A stretch of 64,000 bases of DNA from Lachnospiraceae bacterium (GCA_014804795.1 JAAUZC010000009.1:27511-91510); one strand, 5' to 3'; counted from the first letter of the stretch, positions 19,935 to 29,388 are shown. The notes: a model not told the origin generated them from the letters alone. A program made the numbers and translations.

Positions 19935-20069
19935 GGGTTTCAACAATATTTGCAAGCGATTAGCATAAGCAGTCCTGCAATAGCACACAACCTCATTTCC
20001 GGACGGCGTATTTGGGCGGACGAAAATGTAAATTTCGATAAAATGTATCGGGAGAGGAGAACTGTTAAA

Positions 20070-20945
20070 ATGTCAGAAGAAAGATATCAATTGAATAAAC
20101 AATTAGCGCAGATGTTAAAGGGCGGAGTCATTATGGATGTCACGACCCCCGAGCAGGCAAAGATCGCGGAGGCGGCAGGTGCCTGTGCCGTGATGGCTCT
20201 TGAGCGGATTCCGGCGGATATCAGGGCAGCCGGAGGTGTATCTCGGATGAGCGACCCCAAAATGATACGGGGAATTCAAGATGCTGTCTCTATTCCGGTT
20301 ATGGCAAAATGCCGTATCGGGCATTTTGTGGAAGCGCAGCTTCTGGAAGCTATTGAGATAGACTATATTGACGAGAGCGAGGTGCTCTCCCCGGCCGATG
20401 ATGTGTATCACATTGATAAGACAAAGTTTAAAGTGCCTTTTGTCTGCGGTGCCAGAGATCTTGGAGAAGCGCTTCGCCGCATCAGTGAGGGGGCGTCTAT
20501 GATCCGCACAAAGGGAGAACCCGGCACCGGCGATATCGTGCAGGCGGTACGCCATATGCGCAAAATGAATCGTGAAATTACCAAAGTTACAGCTTTGCGT
20601 GAGGATGAACTGTTTGAGGAAGCAAAACAGTTACAGGTTCCCTATGAACTGGTGAAATATGTCCATGAAAACGGGAGACTTCCTGTTGTTAATTTCGCGG
20701 CGGGCGGCGTGGCAACACCCGCGGACGCCGCTTTGATGATGCAGCTTGGCGCCGAGGGCGTGTTTGTCGGTTCCGGCATTTTCAAATCCGGCAATCCCGC
20801 CAGGAGAGCATCCGCTATCGTACAGGCGGTCACCAACTATACAGATGCGAAACTGATCGCTTCTTTATCGGAAGATTTAGGCGAAGCGATGGTCGGCATC
20901 AATGAGCAGGAAATCCAGCTTTTAATGGCTGAGAGAGGAGTATAA
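20070..20945 (+). CDS. pdxS: Pyridoxal 5'-phosphate synthase, lyase subunit PdxS
   Basis: A 291-residue (beta/alpha)8 enzyme that builds PLP from ribose 5-phosphate, glyceraldehyde 3-phosphate and ammonia supplied by PdxT. Family hallmarks are [31 protein letters not shown] at the N-terminus, the active-site lysines in VMAKCRIGH and [15 protein letters not shown], and the phosphate-binding [14 protein letters not shown] near the C-terminus. The start at 20070 gives the usual family N-terminus and has GGAGAGGAG upstream; the frame extends 59 codons further 5' through the promoter, which is not coding. It is followed by an intercistronic repeat and pdxT. Confidence 0.97.
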   Translation: MSEERYQLNKQLAQMLKGGVIMDVTTPEQAKIAEAAGACAVMALERIPADIRAAGGVSRMSDPKMIRGIQDAVSIPVMAKCRIGHFVEAQLLEAIEIDYIDESEVLSPADDVYHIDKTKFKVPFVCGARDLGEALRRISEGASMIRTKGEPGTGDIVQAVRHMRKMNREITKVTALREDELFEEAKQLQVPYELVKYVHENGRLPVVNFAAGGVATPADAALMMQLGAEGVFVGSGIFKSGNPARRASAIVQAVTNYTDAKLIASLSEDLGEAMVGINEQEIQLLMAERGV

Positions 20946-21087
20946 CAGCATGATGCCGGGAGGGCGAATGCGGGACTTAAATAACAGCATGAGCCCGGAC
21001 GGTATCCAGAGGATTTTCAGACGTGTAAACGGCTGGAAATTTCTCTGCCGGTCATGATGCCGGGAGGACGAATGCGGAACTTAAATT
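20946..21087 (+). repeat. Intercistronic module, copy C (between pdxS and pdxT)
   Basis: The gap fills entirely with one partial end unit (20946-20982) and one full ~100-base module (20983-21087). The full unit matches copy A at 7.1 kb over its length (shared inner sequence ATCCAGAGGATTTTC, CTCTGCCG and ATGATGCCGGGAG). It begins directly after the pdxS stop (TAA-CAGCATG) and ends GCGGAACTTAAATT before the pdxT ATG, so pdxT has no AGGAGG of its own; the nearest GGAGG is inside the element, ~20 bases away. Confidence 0.75.
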
Positions 21088-21651
21088 ATGAAAATTGCGG
21101 TACTTGCGCTGCAGGGCGCATTTTATGAACATGAAACAATTATACATGAACTTGGAGCAGACTGTATGGAACTGCGAAAAAAAGAGGACTTACAGAAACC
21201 GTTTGACGGCCTGATCCTGCCCGGCGGAGAGAGCACCACCCAGGGAAAGCTTTTGAGAGAACTGGATATGTTTGCACCTCTGCAGGAAAAAATCAAAAAC
21301 GGTCTGCCGGTGTTTGCCACCTGCGCGGGACTGATTCTGTTGGCAGAGAATATCTGCAATGATGATCGCACACATTTCCGTTCACTGCCGGTCACCGTCA
21401 AAAGAAATGCTTACGGCAGACAGCTCGGAAGTTTTCACACCGTTCAGAATTTCGGCGGCATGAGCGCTGTTCCGATGACTTTTATCCGTGCGCCTTACAT
21501 TGAGTCCGTCGGAAAAGATGTAGAAATTCTTGCAAGAGTGGACGGGAACATTGTGGGCGTCCGCTATCAAAACCAACTGGCCATATCTTTCCATCCCGAA
21601 CTGGACTCTGACAGGAGAGTCCACCGGATGTTTTTAGAAAGCATCCGGTGA
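21088..21651 (+). CDS. pdxT: Pyridoxal 5'-phosphate synthase, glutaminase subunit PdxT
   Basis: A 187-residue class I-type glutaminase that hydrolyses glutamine and channels ammonia to PdxS. It begins MKIAVLALQGAFYEHE as in the family, with LPGGESTTQGKLL (oxyanion strand), the nucleophile Cys in VFATCAGLIL (~77) and the His-Glu pair in AISFHPEL (~169-171). Full length. It is transcribed with pdxS but separated from it by a 142-base repeat module and lacks a clear ribosome binding site at normal distance, so its translation may be lower or depend on the element. It converges with the FRG gene 13 bases away. Confidence 0.96.
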   Translation: MKIAVLALQGAFYEHETIIHELGADCMELRKKEDLQKPFDGLILPGGESTTQGKLLRELDMFAPLQEKIKNGLPVFATCAGLILLAENICNDDRTHFRSLPVTVKRNAYGRQLGSFHTVQNFGGMSAVPMTFIRAPYIESVGKDVEILARVDGNIVGVRYQNQLAISFHPELDSDRRVHRMFLESIR

Positions 21652-21664
21652 GGCCGCCACTGTT

Positions 21665-23008
21665 TCAGGAGTTTCCATCCTTTTTGTTCTGATATTTCTC
21701 CTTTATGTACTCCGCCACATCATCAATCTCCGGAAACAGGCTGGCCCGGTTGACGGAGAGTACATCCAGTTCCTTCAAAATCTTTTCCTTGTTCTTCACA
21801 AGCAATACAACTCTCCTGTTTTCTCCATCACTACAGCACAGTTCTTCCAACTTCGCCTGTTCCCCGCTGATTCCGCATATAATAAAAGACCCTTCCTGTT
21901 TGACGATCCGCTCATTATTTCTTATCGGAATAACAAAAAAATACCCCAGCAAATCCTTTTTGCGGATCCTTGGCTCAAAAGCGGGATTGCGCGATTTCAC
22001 CTCCGCCGCCAGTTTTTTTGCAAGCATCTGGTATTTTGCATCATGCTCCTCACCAATACCATTTTTACACAGCTCATAAAGTCTGTTCTGTTCCTCATAA
22101 CTCAGTGTGGGAAGCGCTGACAAAATTGCTACCGTATCGCTCTTTGCATATTTTACATTTCTCTGTTCCGTGCGCAGGGCAAATACCTCTCCAACCTTAT
22201 CGCTGTTGCTGCAGCAGGCAAAATAAAGCGCTACCAACGGATTCTCCGTAATATCCAAAAGACGCGTCGGCAGTCCATAATGCTGCATTTCTACTAAATA
22301 ATCCAGATGTGTATGACAGTGAATAAAATCCTTCGCACACCGCACCAGCAGTTCCTGATACATAATATCCTCATTTTCGAGCCAGCATTTCTCTCTCTTT
22401 ATTCCCGGCCGCAACAGATAATTCAGTCTGGAATGTCCGCGGTAAAACAGTGTGTCATCTGCATGTTCCTTCTTTAGCGAAAATATAAGTCCCGTATATT
22501 CTTCAATGGAGTCCACCATCTCAACACTGCACATACTTCTGTCAAAAATAACACCGCCGGATGCTGTCAAATCCCTGTCCCTATTCTTATCCTCCGGCCG
22601 TTTTTGCAGCATTTTCTGTAAAATAAACAGTAAATAATTTTTTCTCTTTTCCTGCTTACCCACCGCAAGGTACGGAAGAAAAATCCAGAATACCAACGCC
22701 TCTTCCTCCAACCTTTCAAGTTCTGATACATCACCCACAATGTTTGTGAGATAGTTGATCATAATTTCCACGTTTTCTGAGACCATACAGGATTTTGTAA
22801 AAAGTTTCTGTAATTTTGAATTTTTCAGCCGGGAATAGTAGGTTCCACGCCCATAAGCTTCCAAAATGTAGCCGGCGTCAACATATCCCTGATGCATTAG
22901 CCGCTCTCCAAAAATATTATAGAAAGCCGTGTCCAGATAGTCATTCTCTGCTGCAAACTCAACTAACGTATCAGCATCTTCGTTCAGTTTCTCTAATGTA
23001 TCTTCCAT
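21665..23008 (-). CDS. FRG-domain protein
   Basis: 447 residues. The central part carries the FRG domain named for its motif: LFYRGHSRLNYLLRPGIKR (about 185-205) and the highly typical QHYGLPTRLLDITENPLVALYFA (about 245-267). The C-terminal region with VIPIRNNERIVKQEGSFIICG is also usual. The N-terminal ~150 residues are helical and not recognised. FRG proteins are found across bacteria and phages; some occur in defence contexts, and their biochemical activity is unsettled. Start at 23008 is chosen because GGAGG lies five bases upstream; 38 further 5' codons lack one. It stands alone, convergent with pdxT and codirectional with nothing obviously related. Confidence 0.88.
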   Translation of the reverse strand: MEDTLEKLNEDADTLVEFAAENDYLDTAFYNIFGERLMHQGYVDAGYILEAYGRGTYYSRLKNSKLQKLFTKSCMVSENVEIMINYLTNIVGDVSELERLEEEALVFWIFLPYLAVGKQEKRKNYLLFILQKMLQKRPEDKNRDRDLTASGGVIFDRSMCSVEMVDSIEEYTGLIFSLKKEHADDTLFYRGHSRLNYLLRPGIKREKCWLENEDIMYQELLVRCAKDFIHCHTHLDYLVEMQHYGLPTRLLDITENPLVALYFACCSNSDKVGEVFALRTEQRNVKYAKSDTVAILSALPTLSYEEQNRLYELCKNGIGEEHDAKYQMLAKKLAAEVKSRNPAFEPRIRKKDLLGYFFVIPIRNNERIVKQEGSFIICGISGEQAKLEELCCSDGENRRVVLLVKNKEKILKELDVLSVNRASLFPEIDDVAEYIKEKYQNKKDGNS

Positions 23009-23201
23009 ACTTTCCTCCACTGTCCGGCCTGGAAGGAATATCAACCCGCAGCAAAGCCGCAATATCCATTCCGAATCATAGATATATGTAAAACTCTCAT
23101 GCCAAAGCCAGGTACTATGCACAAAATTTGAGGTTTATTATAATCTCTTCATCCTCTATATGATATTATGTCATATATAAGTCAAAAATCAACATCTCCT
23201 T

Positions 23202-24950
23202 TCACAATGGCAGACTGGCGCTGACGCAGAGCGCTCCCCAGCCGATCAGCTCGTTTGGTACTCTCGGATACCCGGGCAGCTCTTTCGCCCCCTTGATAAA
23301 GTAAGCCTTTACTTTCTCCCCGTACAGATACGGGTCATTTCCTTTCACGATCCCCCATTCCATCAGGAGGGCGCTGCTGCCGGTCACATAAGGCGCCGCA
23401 AAGGACGTACCGGAAACCACTGTATAGCTGCCGCGCCCATCCGGAACTAAAATGTCTGTTCCGGGCGCGCAGATATCCGGCTTCATCTGCTGCTCATAAT
23501 AAAATTTCCCCTCTGCCGTATCCTCTCCGATCGGATAACCTCTGCCGGAAAAGTCCGCATATTCCTGATAGAGCGGATTATATGCCCCCACCGTAATGAC
23601 TTTCTGCGCGGTAGCCGGTATCGTCATTGTCACTGACGCCGTCGGCCTGAAAAAATTGGTCCCCCGGTTTATGGCCTCCGCCGAAGGCAGATAAAAACTG
23701 GCAACCCCCTGTAAAATACGTACCGGCATAAGCACAAACGTCCAGATTCCGGCGGTAATATAGGGATTTCCGAGAAAGTCGAAATAATACTCCTGTATTT
23801 TTGTGTAAGGAGCGGGTTCGCCGCCGTAAAACAAAACTTTTGTTCCATCCAGTGTAAAATCCCTCATTCCGTTCCTGTCAAGCGGAATTTCCAACCGCCC
23901 GCCGCCGGGAGAGCGGATTTCCAACCGAAAACTGTCAGCATAATTTTTCCAAAGCGAGATATTACATGCACTCTGATAATCCGCTATACTGCACTCCACC
24001 CGCTTTTCCCCATCCAGAATGACCTGGGTATGCCCTGCTGCCGCCCCTTCGTTTCCGCTGCCCACGCAAATTACAGTTTTATAACTTTCCGCCGCATTGT
24101 TTAAGAAAGTTTCTAACAGGGAAGTCCCGTCATGGGAACCGTATGTACTGCCGTAACTGATGTTGATGGCAAGCGGCATTCCAAGGGTCTGCGCTTTTTG
24201 CAGCATCCATGCAACAGCCCGCATCAGTTCCGTTGTGCGGGAGGAACCGCCGGCGCCGCTGCCCGTTCCCAGCTTTACGATCAACAGCCCGGCTTTCGGC
24301 GCTACGCCCTCTTTTCCTGCCGCGATGGCCGCCACACCTGTTCCATGACCGGAACGGTCAAAAGTAAGTTCTCCTCCGGATTCAATGCTTTCGTCAAGCT
24401 GTTGTTTTGTAAATTCCACTCCATGGAAAAAACCTTCCGGCGGGAGATAACTTCTTTCTGTATCCGGCTGTCTTGTCTGGTCCCACAAATATAAAACACG
24501 GCTCCGCCCCTGTTCGTCCAGAAACGCGCCGTTTTTATAATCAATTCCCGAATCAGGCACCCCCACAAGACAGCCGGCACCGCTCAAAAAAGGTTCCCTG
24601 AGCGTCACCTCCTGCACACAGGAGGCCAGACTCCCCTGTCTGATACTGATTTCTCCTTCATATAATGCTTTTGGTTTTTCGATATAGTCAATTTCAGGCA
24701 GAGCAGACAACCGCTCTATTTCGCTTCGCCCTGCCGTTATGATCGCATAACCGGACAGCAGATATTCCACCTCTAAAGTTTCAGGGAAGCCTGTCTGCCG
24801 CAGAGCTTCCCTGAGATTTCCATGATATTTTATGATCAGTTCCCACCTGTCCGCGGTAACCCCAACCGGCAGTTCCAGAGACTGCTCCCTTTCTCCCGCT
24901 GTCGCCTGCAAAGACAGATTCAATAAATTTTCCAGTTTCTGTGAAGCCAT
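23202..24950 (-). CDS. S8 subtilisin-like serine protease, Csp-like
   Basis: 582 residues with the complete catalytic triad: Asp in VGVPDSGIDY (~135), His in RSGHGTGVAAIAAG (~205) and Ser in VVSGTSFAAPYVTGSSALLMEWG (~515). A ~170-residue insert between His and Ser regions (EKRVECSIADYQSACNIS onward) fits the jellyroll domain of clostridial CspB-type germination proteases, and the N-terminal ~100 residues look like the prodomain. No secretion signal is visible, also as in Csp. A role in processing germination factors is possible but unproven; Lachnospiraceae carry many such paralogs. ATG at 24950 with TTGGAG upstream is preferred to a TTG four codons earlier. Confidence 0.88.
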   Translation of the reverse strand: MASQKLENLLNLSLQATAGEREQSLELPVGVTADRWELIIKYHGNLREALRQTGFPETLEVEYLLSGYAIITAGRSEIERLSALPEIDYIEKPKALYEGEISIRQGSLASCVQEVTLREPFLSGAGCLVGVPDSGIDYKNGAFLDEQGRSRVLYLWDQTRQPDTERSYLPPEGFFHGVEFTKQQLDESIESGGELTFDRSGHGTGVAAIAAGKEGVAPKAGLLIVKLGTGSGAGGSSRTTELMRAVAWMLQKAQTLGMPLAINISYGSTYGSHDGTSLLETFLNNAAESYKTVICVGSGNEGAAAGHTQVILDGEKRVECSIADYQSACNISLWKNYADSFRLEIRSPGGGRLEIPLDRNGMRDFTLDGTKVLFYGGEPAPYTKIQEYYFDFLGNPYITAGIWTFVLMPVRILQGVASFYLPSAEAINRGTNFFRPTASVTMTIPATAQKVITVGAYNPLYQEYADFSGRGYPIGEDTAEGKFYYEQQMKPDICAPGTDILVPDGRGSYTVVSGTSFAAPYVTGSSALLMEWGIVKGNDPYLYGEKVKAYFIKGAKELPGYPRVPNELIGWGALCVSASLPL

Positions 24951-24987
24951 CAAATACTCCAAAACACTTTTTTACAGTATATGCTTC

Positions 24988-25317
24988 CTATTGCTGCGGC
25001 ACTACCGCAAAAAACACAAGATCCGCATCTGTATCATTGATCAGACTGTGCTCATGGCCTTCCGGACAATAATGCACCTGTCCCTTTTCAATCCGCATTT
25101 CTTCACCGTTATACAACACTTTTCCATTTCCTTCCAAGATATAGATGATCTCACTGCTGCCCTCGTGAGTATGCAGACCTACGGTCGCGCCCGGAACAAG
25201 TCTGTTTAACATAATGCGGGTTTTCTCATCTGCATACATCTTTGCAGCCATTTCTTTCTCGCCGCCCTTAAAATTCGGCATTACGGTTTCTTCTATCTGC
25301 TTAAAATCAAGAATCAT
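24988..25317 (-). CDS. Small cupin-domain protein
   Basis: 109 residues forming one cupin_2 barrel. The metal-ligand motifs are visible: GLHTHEGSSEIIYILEG (motif 1, two His and a Glu) and CPEGHEHSLIND (motif 2). Such single-domain cupins bind a divalent metal and may be sugar isomerases, dioxygenases or sensors; nothing here fixes the activity. TAGGAGA precedes the ATG. It follows the small coiled-coil protein gene, with two tandem repeat units between them. Confidence 0.85.
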   Translation of the reverse strand: MILDFKQIEETVMPNFKGGEKEMAAKMYADEKTRIMLNRLVPGATVGLHTHEGSSEIIYILEGNGKVLYNGEEMRIEKGQVHYCPEGHEHSLINDTDADLVFFAVVPQQ

Positions 25318-25321
25318 AGTC

Positions 25322-25433
25322 TCTCTCCTATTTCAGTTCCGCATTCGTCCTTCCGGTACACGATAACAGGCCCATGCTGTTTCCAGTCCCGCATTCGTCC
25401 TTCCGGTACACGATAACAGGCTCATGCTGTTTC
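25322..25433 (-). repeat. Intercistronic module, copy D (two 50-base tandem units)
   Basis: Two nearly identical 50-base units (about 25334-25383 and 25384-25433) lie between the unknown 117-residue gene and the cupin gene. The units differ at only a few positions. Read with transcription each goes AACAGCATG - GCC - GAATGCGG(A/G)ACTG, a short form of the module seen at 7.1, 21.0 and 63.4 kb. The upstream gene's stop codon lies inside the second unit (ACAGCATGA) and the first unit runs into the cupin ribosome binding site. Confidence 0.75.
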
Positions 25434-25775
25434 CATCTCTGCTTCCAAAAGCTTTATCACAGTCCGGTATGCGTCACACTGTCCCTCCAAAACTTTATAA
25501 TGATGATGTTCATCATACCAGTAAAAAGTAGGGTGATCCACCTCATCTTCTTTCGCTTTTTCCAGCACAGGAAGCTTACGTTTAAACTCTGCCAATGCCT
25601 TTTCTTCCGACTCACTCTTTTTCAGCCGCTCATAGAGAGCACACAATGTCTCCCGTTCACTGTTTCTGACGGTAGACCAAAACGAATCATCTCTGTCTTT
25701 TTCACAGTTTTTTTCGCATATGGCAATCTTTTCTTCTATCTTTTGGTACAGTATTGAACTATCCATCTCAGTCAT
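25422..25775 (-). CDS. Small acidic helical protein of unknown function
   Basis: 117 residues, almost wholly predicted helix with many Glu/Lys (IEEKIAICEKNCEKDRD, LYERLKKSESEEKALAEFKRKL), no signal peptide or membrane helix. Not recognised. It precedes the cupin gene on the same strand, its stop codon falling in repeat unit D. The start is uncertain: ATG at 25775 lacks a clear ribosome binding site and the next ATG is three codons downstream. Confidence 0.6.
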   Translation of the reverse strand: MTEMDSSILYQKIEEKIAICEKNCEKDRDDSFWSTVRNSERETLCALYERLKKSESEEKALAEFKRKLPVLEKAKEDEVDHPTFYWYDEHHHYKVLEGQCDAYRTVIKLLEAEMETA

Positions 25776-25803
25776 CGTCCATTTTCAACAGTTTTACGGC
25801 CCC

Positions 25804-26877
25804 TCAGCTTTCTCCCATCTTCAACAGCTTCGCTGCCTGATCGGCCGCAATGCAGGCATCCACAATTTCCTGAATATCTCCGTTCATGATCTTATCCAGT
25901 TTATAGAGCGTCAGGTTGATCCGATGATCTGTCACACGCCCCTGCGGGAAATTATAGGTTCTGATCTTTTCGGAGCGGTCGCCTGTCCCCACCTGACTCT
26001 TTCGCAGTTCTGCCTCCGCGTCATGCGCTTTTTGCTGCTCTAAGTCATAGAGTTTTGTGCGCAGCAGAGCATAGGCTTTCGCTTTGTTCTGAATCTGCGA
26101 TTTTTCCGTCTGGGAATAGATCACGATTCCGGTCGGGATATGCGTCAGGCGTACCGCCGAGTCAGTCGTGTTGACGCACTGTCCGCCTGCTCCTGAAGAT
26201 CTGCACACGTCAATCCGAATATCCTTTTCGTCAATCTGAATATCCACTTCCTCCGCCTCGGGCATCACAGCCACCGTGATCGTAGAAGTATGGATACGCC
26301 CGCCCGATTCTGTCTCCGGCACACGCTGTACCCTGTGCACACCGCTTTCGTATTTCATAATGGAATAGGCACCCTGTCCGCTTATCATGAAAGTCACACT
26401 CTTCATCCCGCCGATGCCGATTTCTTCCATATCGATTGTTTCCACCTTCCATCGGCGCGTCTCCGCATAATGCACATACATGCGGTAAATTTCCGCCGCA
26501 AACAGAGCTGCTTCATCGCCTCCTGCTCCCGCCCTGATCTCCACAATGACATTTTTGTCATCATTGGGGTCCTTCGGCAAAAGCAAAATCTTCAGCTCAT
26601 TTTCCAGCTCTTCGATCCGCTTTCTGGACGCAGAAAGCTCTTCCTTCAACATCTCCCGCATCTCTTCATCGGACTCTTCATCCAGCATCGCCAGAGAATC
26701 CTCCACATCCTGCTTACATTTTTTATATTCTTTATATGCCTCCACCAAAGGGGTAAGGTCACTTTGCTCTTTCATCAGTTCACGGAAATGCTGCTGGTTA
26801 TCCGTAACGCCCGGCTCCGCCAGTTCATTCATGATCTCCTCAAATCTCCGCAGCAGATCATCCAATCTGTCAAACAT
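25804..26877 (-). CDS. prfA: Peptide chain release factor 1
   Basis: 357 residues, full length for RF1. It recognises UAA and UAG and triggers release at the ribosome. The GGQ hairpin is seen in [27 protein letters not shown] (~225-250), and domain 2 begins [14 protein letters not shown]. The length, without the RF2 frameshift arrangement, supports RF1 over RF2. GAGGAAAG precedes the ATG. It is followed upstream on the same strand by prmC, whose product methylates the glutamine of the GGQ loop, so enzyme and substrate are encoded together. Confidence 0.97.
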   Translation of the reverse strand: MFDRLDDLLRRFEEIMNELAEPGVTDNQQHFRELMKEQSDLTPLVEAYKEYKKCKQDVEDSLAMLDEESDEEMREMLKEELSASRKRIEELENELKILLLPKDPNDDKNVIVEIRAGAGGDEAALFAAEIYRMYVHYAETRRWKVETIDMEEIGIGGMKSVTFMISGQGAYSIMKYESGVHRVQRVPETESGGRIHTSTITVAVMPEAEEVDIQIDEKDIRIDVCRSSGAGGQCVNTTDSAVRLTHIPTGIVIYSQTEKSQIQNKAKAYALLRTKLYDLEQQKAHDAEAELRKSQVGTGDRSEKIRTYNFPQGRVTDHRINLTLYKLDKIMNGDIQEIVDACIAADQAAKLLKMGES

Positions 26878-26973
26878 ATCTTTCCTCTTTTCTGATCAAA
26901 TATACTTCCACATTATTTGCTCAGGCCGTCAGCCAACTTAAAAATATCTCGTCCGGCCTTCTTCTTTACACTA

Positions 26974-27807
26974 TCAGTACCACGTTCCAAACACTACCCG
27001 GTCAAGCCCCGAAAAATCTTTTACGATCTGAATGTCCCGAAAGCCCTGTTCTTCCATGATTCCGCTCACCGCTTTCCCCTGCTCGCAGCCGATCTCATAA
27101 AACAACATCCCGCCGCCGGGCAAATGTTCCTTCGCCCTCCCGGTGATCTTTCGGTAAAAAAACAGTCCGTCCTCACCGCCGTCGAGCGCAGAACGCGGAT
27201 CATGATCTTTCACTTCCGGCATCAGGTCCTCTATATCGCTGCTTTTAATATAAGGAGGATTGGATACGATGATCTCAAACTGTCCCTCCACATGTTCAAA
27301 CAGATTGCTCTCCACAAAGCATACCTGTTCTGCAGACAATCTTTCCGCATTTCCCTTCGCTGTCCGCAGGGCACTTTCCGAAATATCCGCTCCGACGCCC
27401 TGACAGTCATTGGAATAATGAAGAAGGCTGAGCAAAATACAGCCGCTCCCCGTACCGATATCCAGAATCCGCATACCGTCGTGCAGATACTTCATCACTT
27501 CTTCCACCAGTATTTCCGTATCCGGTCTGGGGCAAAGCACATCCCTATTGACCAAAAAAGTCAATCCCATGAATTCTGTCTTTCCAAGAATATGCTGCAG
27601 CGGAATACGCTCCGCCCGAAGCCTGATCTTTTCCAGATACTCTTTCTCCTGCTGTCCGGTCAGTTCTTTTTCCCCGTGCACATAAAGCGCTGTCCTGTCC
27701 GTACCGCAGACCTCTTCCAAAAGAAGTCTTGCATCCAGAGAAGCTTCCTCTATTCCGGCTTTTTTCAAAGCTGATACACCCTGTTTATAAATTTCCTGAT
27801 ACTGCAT
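26974..27807 (-). CDS. prmC: Release factor glutamine methyltransferase
   Basis: 277 residues. N-terminal helical domain and C-terminal class I methyltransferase with the SAM-binding ILDIGTGSGCILLSLL (~113-128) and the catalytic NPPY in IVSNPPYIKSSD (~185). It N5-methylates the GGQ glutamine of RF1 and RF2. It lies directly before prfA in the DUF1385-prmC-prfA gene block typical of Lachnospiraceae. GGGAACAGA precedes the ATG. Confidence 0.96.
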   Translation of the reverse strand: MQYQEIYKQGVSALKKAGIEEASLDARLLLEEVCGTDRTALYVHGEKELTGQQEKEYLEKIRLRAERIPLQHILGKTEFMGLTFLVNRDVLCPRPDTEILVEEVMKYLHDGMRILDIGTGSGCILLSLLHYSNDCQGVGADISESALRTAKGNAERLSAEQVCFVESNLFEHVEGQFEIIVSNPPYIKSSDIEDLMPEVKDHDPRSALDGGEDGLFFYRKITGRAKEHLPGGGMLFYEIGCEQGKAVSGIMEEQGFRDIQIVKDFSGLDRVVFGTWY

Positions 27808-27884
27808 TCTGTTCCCTGTCTCCGGGCCGCGGGGAGGCCGCCCCTGCCTGATTCCTGTTTCTTCGAAAAGTCATCTTTTTCCGG

Positions 27885-29081
27885 TCATTCAAACTCATCA
27901 TTCCCGATAAAACTGGGCTCTTCCTCGTCCTCTATCGCAAGATCCGTTATGACGATTTTCTGCGGCTTTTTTTGCTTTTCGTTAGAGCGCACTCTTCTGC
28001 GTGTTTCTTTCTTCGGTTCTGCTTCGTCCTTCTCAACAACGCTTTGGTCTGCAAAATTTTCTTCTGACACCTCTGTCACTTCTTCGGTCTCTTCCTCACC
28101 GGCATTTTCTGTTTCTTCCACATCGCCGTCTTTTGCCTCATACCCGAAGTTTTCCCTTAAATAAGCTCTCCAGTCAAACACTGCTTCCACTGCTTTGATG
28201 GCAACTTCCACCATACTTTCATCCGGCTCTTTTGTGGTAAGTCTCTGCATCCAGAGTCCCGGAGCGGAAATGATACGGATCAGCCAGTTATCAGATCTGC
28301 CGGCAAGTCTGATGATCTCATAAGAAATTCCCGCTATCACAGGGATCATCAGTATACGAAGCAATACTTTAAGCCACATATTATCCACACGGATAAAGAA
28401 AAACAGTACTACGCTGACCAACATCACAAGCAGCAAAAAGCTTGTACCGCAACGCCTGTGCTGTTTGGAGCTTTTCATCACGTTCTCTACGGTCAGTTCC
28501 CGTCCCTTCTCGATACAGTTGATGCATTTATGCTCCGCGCCATGATACATATAAACCCGCCTGATATCTTTCATCAGAGATATCAAAAGTACATAAATGA
28601 CAAAAATACAAATACGGATGGCGCCCTCTATGATCGACAAAAGGGAAGCATTTCTGACAAAACGCTCCAGATAACCGGAAATAAAATAAGGCAGCACCAT
28701 AAAAAGCCCCACTGCAAAGACGATTGCAATGATCGTCGTAAACATCATCAGTACACTTTCCGCCTTATCCTTAAAAATCCTGTTGAGCATCTTATCCGCC
28801 GCAGTTTCCTGCACCTCTTCTTCCTCATAAAAGGAAGATGAATGATTCAGGCATTTCGTCCCCAGCTTCAAAGAATCTACAAAAGAAAATATTCCGCGGA
28901 TAAAAGGAATCTTTGTGATCTTGCTCTCCCCAAGTACACCTGTATATTCTCCGATTTCCACATCGATCTCACCATTCGGCTTTCTGACAGCAACAGAATA
29001 TCGTGTGTTATTTTTCATCATAATCCCTTCCAGCACTGCCTGCCCGCCAATACCGGAATAGCATCTTTTCTTTTCTCTCAT
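27885..29081 (-). CDS. DUF1385 membrane protein (YqhQ-like)
   Basis: 398 residues. The N-terminal YSGIGGQAVLEGIMMKNNTRYSVAVR is the DUF1385 signature. Three to four membrane helices follow (around 105-130, 150-175, 212-232 and 238-258), with the conserved YHGAEHKCINCIEKGRELTVENV between them. The last ~100 residues are a very acidic tail ending with a lysine/arginine-rich patch, more extended than is usual. Function unknown; it is conserved next to rpmE/prfA in Firmicutes. Start at 29081 chosen for the GGAG eight bases upstream. Confidence 0.88.
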   Translation of the reverse strand: MREKKRCYSGIGGQAVLEGIMMKNNTRYSVAVRKPNGEIDVEIGEYTGVLGESKITKIPFIRGIFSFVDSLKLGTKCLNHSSSFYEEEEVQETAADKMLNRIFKDKAESVLMMFTTIIAIVFAVGLFMVLPYFISGYLERFVRNASLLSIIEGAIRICIFVIYVLLISLMKDIRRVYMYHGAEHKCINCIEKGRELTVENVMKSSKQHRRCGTSFLLLVMLVSVVLFFFIRVDNMWLKVLLRILMIPVIAGISYEIIRLAGRSDNWLIRIISAPGLWMQRLTTKEPDESMVEVAIKAVEAVFDWRAYLRENFGYEAKDGDVEETENAGEEETEEVTEVSEENFADQSVVEKDEAEPKKETRRRVRSNEKQKKPQKIVITDLAIEDEEEPSFIGNDEFE

Positions 29082-29111
29082 GGATAGTACTCCAATCATT
29101 TAAATTCTCTA

Positions 29112-29155
29112 AAAGAAAAAGAAGGTTGAGGATAACCTTTCCCCAACCCCTTCTT
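29112..29155 (-). terminator. Terminator of rpmE
   Basis: On the minus strand a GC-rich hairpin (GGTTGGGG with CCTCAACC, extended by GAAGG/CTTC pairs) is followed by TTCTTTTTCTTTT. It lies between rpmE and the DUF1385 gene, as expected for an intrinsic terminator. Confidence 0.8.
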
Positions 29156-29162
29156 AAACTTC

Positions 29163-29369
29163 TTATTTTTCAGCCATGCCGTATTTCTTATTAAATTTAT
29201 CAATACGTCCATCTGCTCTGGCTGTCTTCTGCTGACCAGTATAGAATGAATGACACTTGGAACAAACCTCCACATGAATCTCCGGTTTTGTAGAACCTGT
29301 TACAAATGTATTCCCACAGTTACATGTCACAGTTGCCTGATAGTAGGCAGGATGCATTCCTTCTTTCAT
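29163..29369 (-). CDS. rpmE: 50S ribosomal protein L31, zinc-binding form
   Basis: 68 residues. The zinc ligands are present: CNC near the N-terminus and CSKC in [12 protein letters not shown], so this is the zinc-containing (C+) L31 and not the zinc-free paralog. [23 protein letters not shown] is the normal C-terminus. The ATG at 29369 has AGAGG eight bases upstream; the GTG three codons earlier overlaps that site and is not likely. It has its own promoter after rho and its own terminator. Confidence 0.96.
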   Translation of the reverse strand: MKEGMHPAYYQATVTCNCGNTFVTGSTKPEIHVEVCSKCHSFYTGQQKTARADGRIDKFNKKYGMAEK

Positions 29370-29388
29370 CTTTTTCACCTCTCTGTTA

